A program made the position numbers and the translations under genes. A stretch of DNA of 64,000 nt. Origin: Pseudomonas sp. Irchel s3b2. GTDB lineage: Bacteria; Pseudomonadota; Gammaproteobacteria; Pseudomonadales; Pseudomonadaceae. Where the stretch lies: the NCBI RefSeq assembly GCF_900187445.1, contig NZ_FYEB01000015.1, positions 62,001 through 126,000 of the forward strand. The letters are read 5' to 3'. The notes beneath the pieces were generated by a model. It was not told the origin of the DNA. It worked only from the letters and a program-made list of their open reading frames with translations, and made no database searches. Of this stretch, positions 62,968 to 64,000 are shown piece after piece (positions within the stretch are counted from its first letter, which is position 1; the number at the start of each line of letters is the position of its first letter).

Positions 62968-63159
62968 TTAACTACCCTCTGAAGCAAGCTCGCTGATGGC
63001 GCGTGCTTCGCATGATATTCACCGGCCTAACTTACTACATTACCTACGGCTCTGGCAGGCGCCGTCTGTAACCCTTTGTGAAACACTTTCTACACAATAT
63101 TCGCTAAAGCTCACGGGACGAAATACGAAAAACCTATCGCCCCGCAAAAAAACCTCGAT

Positions 63160-63789
63160 TTACTCACTACGGCCGCGGTAGCCCCAAGCCAGCATGTATT
63201 GCTCGCGGGAACTGCCACGGGAAGAGTCCGGCTTGATCATCTGGACCTTGTCGAATTTCTGACGAGCGTCCTTCACGTAAGCATCAAACCCTTCGCCCTG
63301 AAACACCTTGATCACGAAATTACCACCCGGCTTGAGTATCCGAGCCGCCAGATCAAGAGCCAGCTCACATAGAAACATGGCTTTTGGCATGTCCACCTCA
63401 GGCGTACCACTCATATTGGGGGCCATATCGGAAATCACAAGGTCCACCTGCGAATTACCCACTGCTTCAAGGATCTGAGCGAGCACTTCGTCCTGGGTGA
63501 AGTCACCCTGGATGAAAGTCACGTCCGGAATGCTGTCCATTTCCAGGATGTCCGAGGCGATCAGACGCCCCTGACCACCGATCAGCCGACTAGTGACCTG
63601 CGACCAGCCGCCGGGCGCCGCACCCAGGTCGACAACGCTCATACCCGGGCGGATCAGCTTGTATTTCTCCTGGACCTCCAGAAGCTTGTAACTCGCACGC
63701 GAGCGGTAACCATCCTTCTGCGCCTGCTTCACATAGGGATCATTGACATGTCTTTTCAGCCAACCAAGGCTTGTCTTGGAACGCGCCAT
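63160..63789 (-). CDS. rlmE: 23S rRNA 2'-O-methyltransferase RlmE (FtsJ/RrmJ)
   Basis: A 209-residue SAM-dependent enzyme methylating U2552 of 23S rRNA. The SAM motif VDLGAAPGGWSQVTSRLIGG and the K-D-K-E residues (K in SRASYKLLE, D in ISDMAPNMSG, K in GGNFVIKVFQG, E further on) are in place. It is divergent from yhbY and upstream of ftsH, the classic ftsJ-ftsH order, with 192 bp between them. Confidence 0.96.
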   Translation of the reverse strand: MARSKTSLGWLKRHVNDPYVKQAQKDGYRSRASYKLLEVQEKYKLIRPGMSVVDLGAAPGGWSQVTSRLIGGQGRLIASDILEMDSIPDVTFIQGDFTQDEVLAQILEAVGNSQVDLVISDMAPNMSGTPEVDMPKAMFLCELALDLAARILKPGGNFVIKVFQGEGFDAYVKDARQKFDKVQMIKPDSSRGSSREQYMLAWGYRGRSE

Positions 63790-63890
63790 TGGGCACCTCG
63801 ATGATAAGGGTCGTGATTAATTGGGCGGATCCACGAACCCTCGGGTAAAATGGCCGCCATTTTACAGAATCCAGACTAAAGGGTCAGATT

Positions 63891-64000
63891 ATGCCGCTCA
63901 CTCAAGAGCAGAAGAAACAGTACAAATCCATTGGCCACCATCTGAAACCAGTTTTGATTGTGGCTGACAACGGTTTGACTGAAGGTGTGTTAGCCGAACT
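63891..64000 (+). CDS. yhbY: YhbY/CRS1-YhbY (CRM) RNA-binding protein (partial, runs off the right edge)
   Basis: Only the first 36 codons are present: MPLTQEQKKQYKSIGHHLKP, then VLIVADNGLTEGVLAE. This is the CRM-domain start of the small 50S-associated YhbY family, with helix 1 and the first strand of the domain. ATG 63891 is the family start. It is divergent from rlmE across about 100 bp, the usual arrangement. Confidence 0.92.
   Translation, partial: MPLTQEQKKQYKSIGHHLKPVLIVADNGLTEGVLAE

Overview
The window comes from a fluorescent Pseudomonas chromosome (P. fluorescens group in the broad sense). Support comes from the GC-rich codon use, several classes of Pseudomonas-type REP palindromes in the gaps (e.g. 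2029-2130, 19733-19821, 25265-25357), lineage-typical genes (OprD-type porin opdP, fruBKA with a Cra/FruR box, DUF6124 and DUF6388 proteins), and gene blocks I recognise from P. aeruginosa (dpp/opdP; opuC and prfC; speC-chemoreceptor-ampE-ampD-DUF1631-nadC; pnp to ftsH). There is no rRNA, phage, insertion sequence or CRISPR array.

Region by region. 1-2.0 kb: the 5' part of a glucarate/galactarate dehydratase (kdgD) and a FadR-type GntR regulator, with matching candidate operators before both. 2.1-7.5 kb: an SbmA/BacA-like ABC exporter/importer, the RoxS-RoxR redox two-component system, a secreted SIMPL protein and a DUF6124 gene with a structured leader. 7.5-19.3 kb: a dipeptide-uptake locus with a decayed solute-binding-protein remnant, two binding proteins, the porin OpdP, a third binding protein, and dppBCDF. 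19.3-25.3 kb: a small acidic secreted protein, prfC, and a four-gene OpuC osmoprotectant importer. 25.3-32.7 kb: the most accessory part. It holds ornithine decarboxylase behind a candidate small RNA or attenuator, a RelE/ParE-CopG toxin-antitoxin pair, a frameshifted Sel1-repeat gene, a large PepSY/flavoreductase membrane protein, repeat clusters, and a colicin-E-type HNH DNase bacteriocin with its Im9-like immunity gene but without a normal N-terminal delivery module.

32.8-40.5 kb: the fructose PTS operon fruBKA, divergent from its regulator fruR (TTG start) and a TatD-family hydrolase, with a perfect Cra operator between. 40.5-48.3 kb: a chemoreceptor, ampE, ampD (cell-wall recycling), a DUF1631 protein, nadC, a DUF6388 protein and tRNA-Thr. 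48.4-64.0 kb: a conserved housekeeping block, almost all on the minus strand. In transcription order it runs rlmE, ftsH, folP, glmM, tpiA, secG, tRNA-Leu, tRNA-fMet, rimP, nusA, infB, rbfA, truB, rpsO, pnp. The divergent yhbY is cut by the right edge.

How parts work together: OpdP would pass peptides across the outer membrane, three periplasmic binding proteins would widen specificity, and one DppBCDF pump would serve them all. FruB/FruA phosphorylate fructose on entry and FruK makes fructose-1,6-bisphosphate, while fructose-1-phosphate would relieve FruR repression. I did not find one clearly new multi-gene system. The best leads are non-coding or decayed: the promoter-to-terminator RNA before speC, the structured leader of the DUF6124 gene, the truncated DNase bacteriocin locus, and the broken fourth binding protein at the dpp locus.
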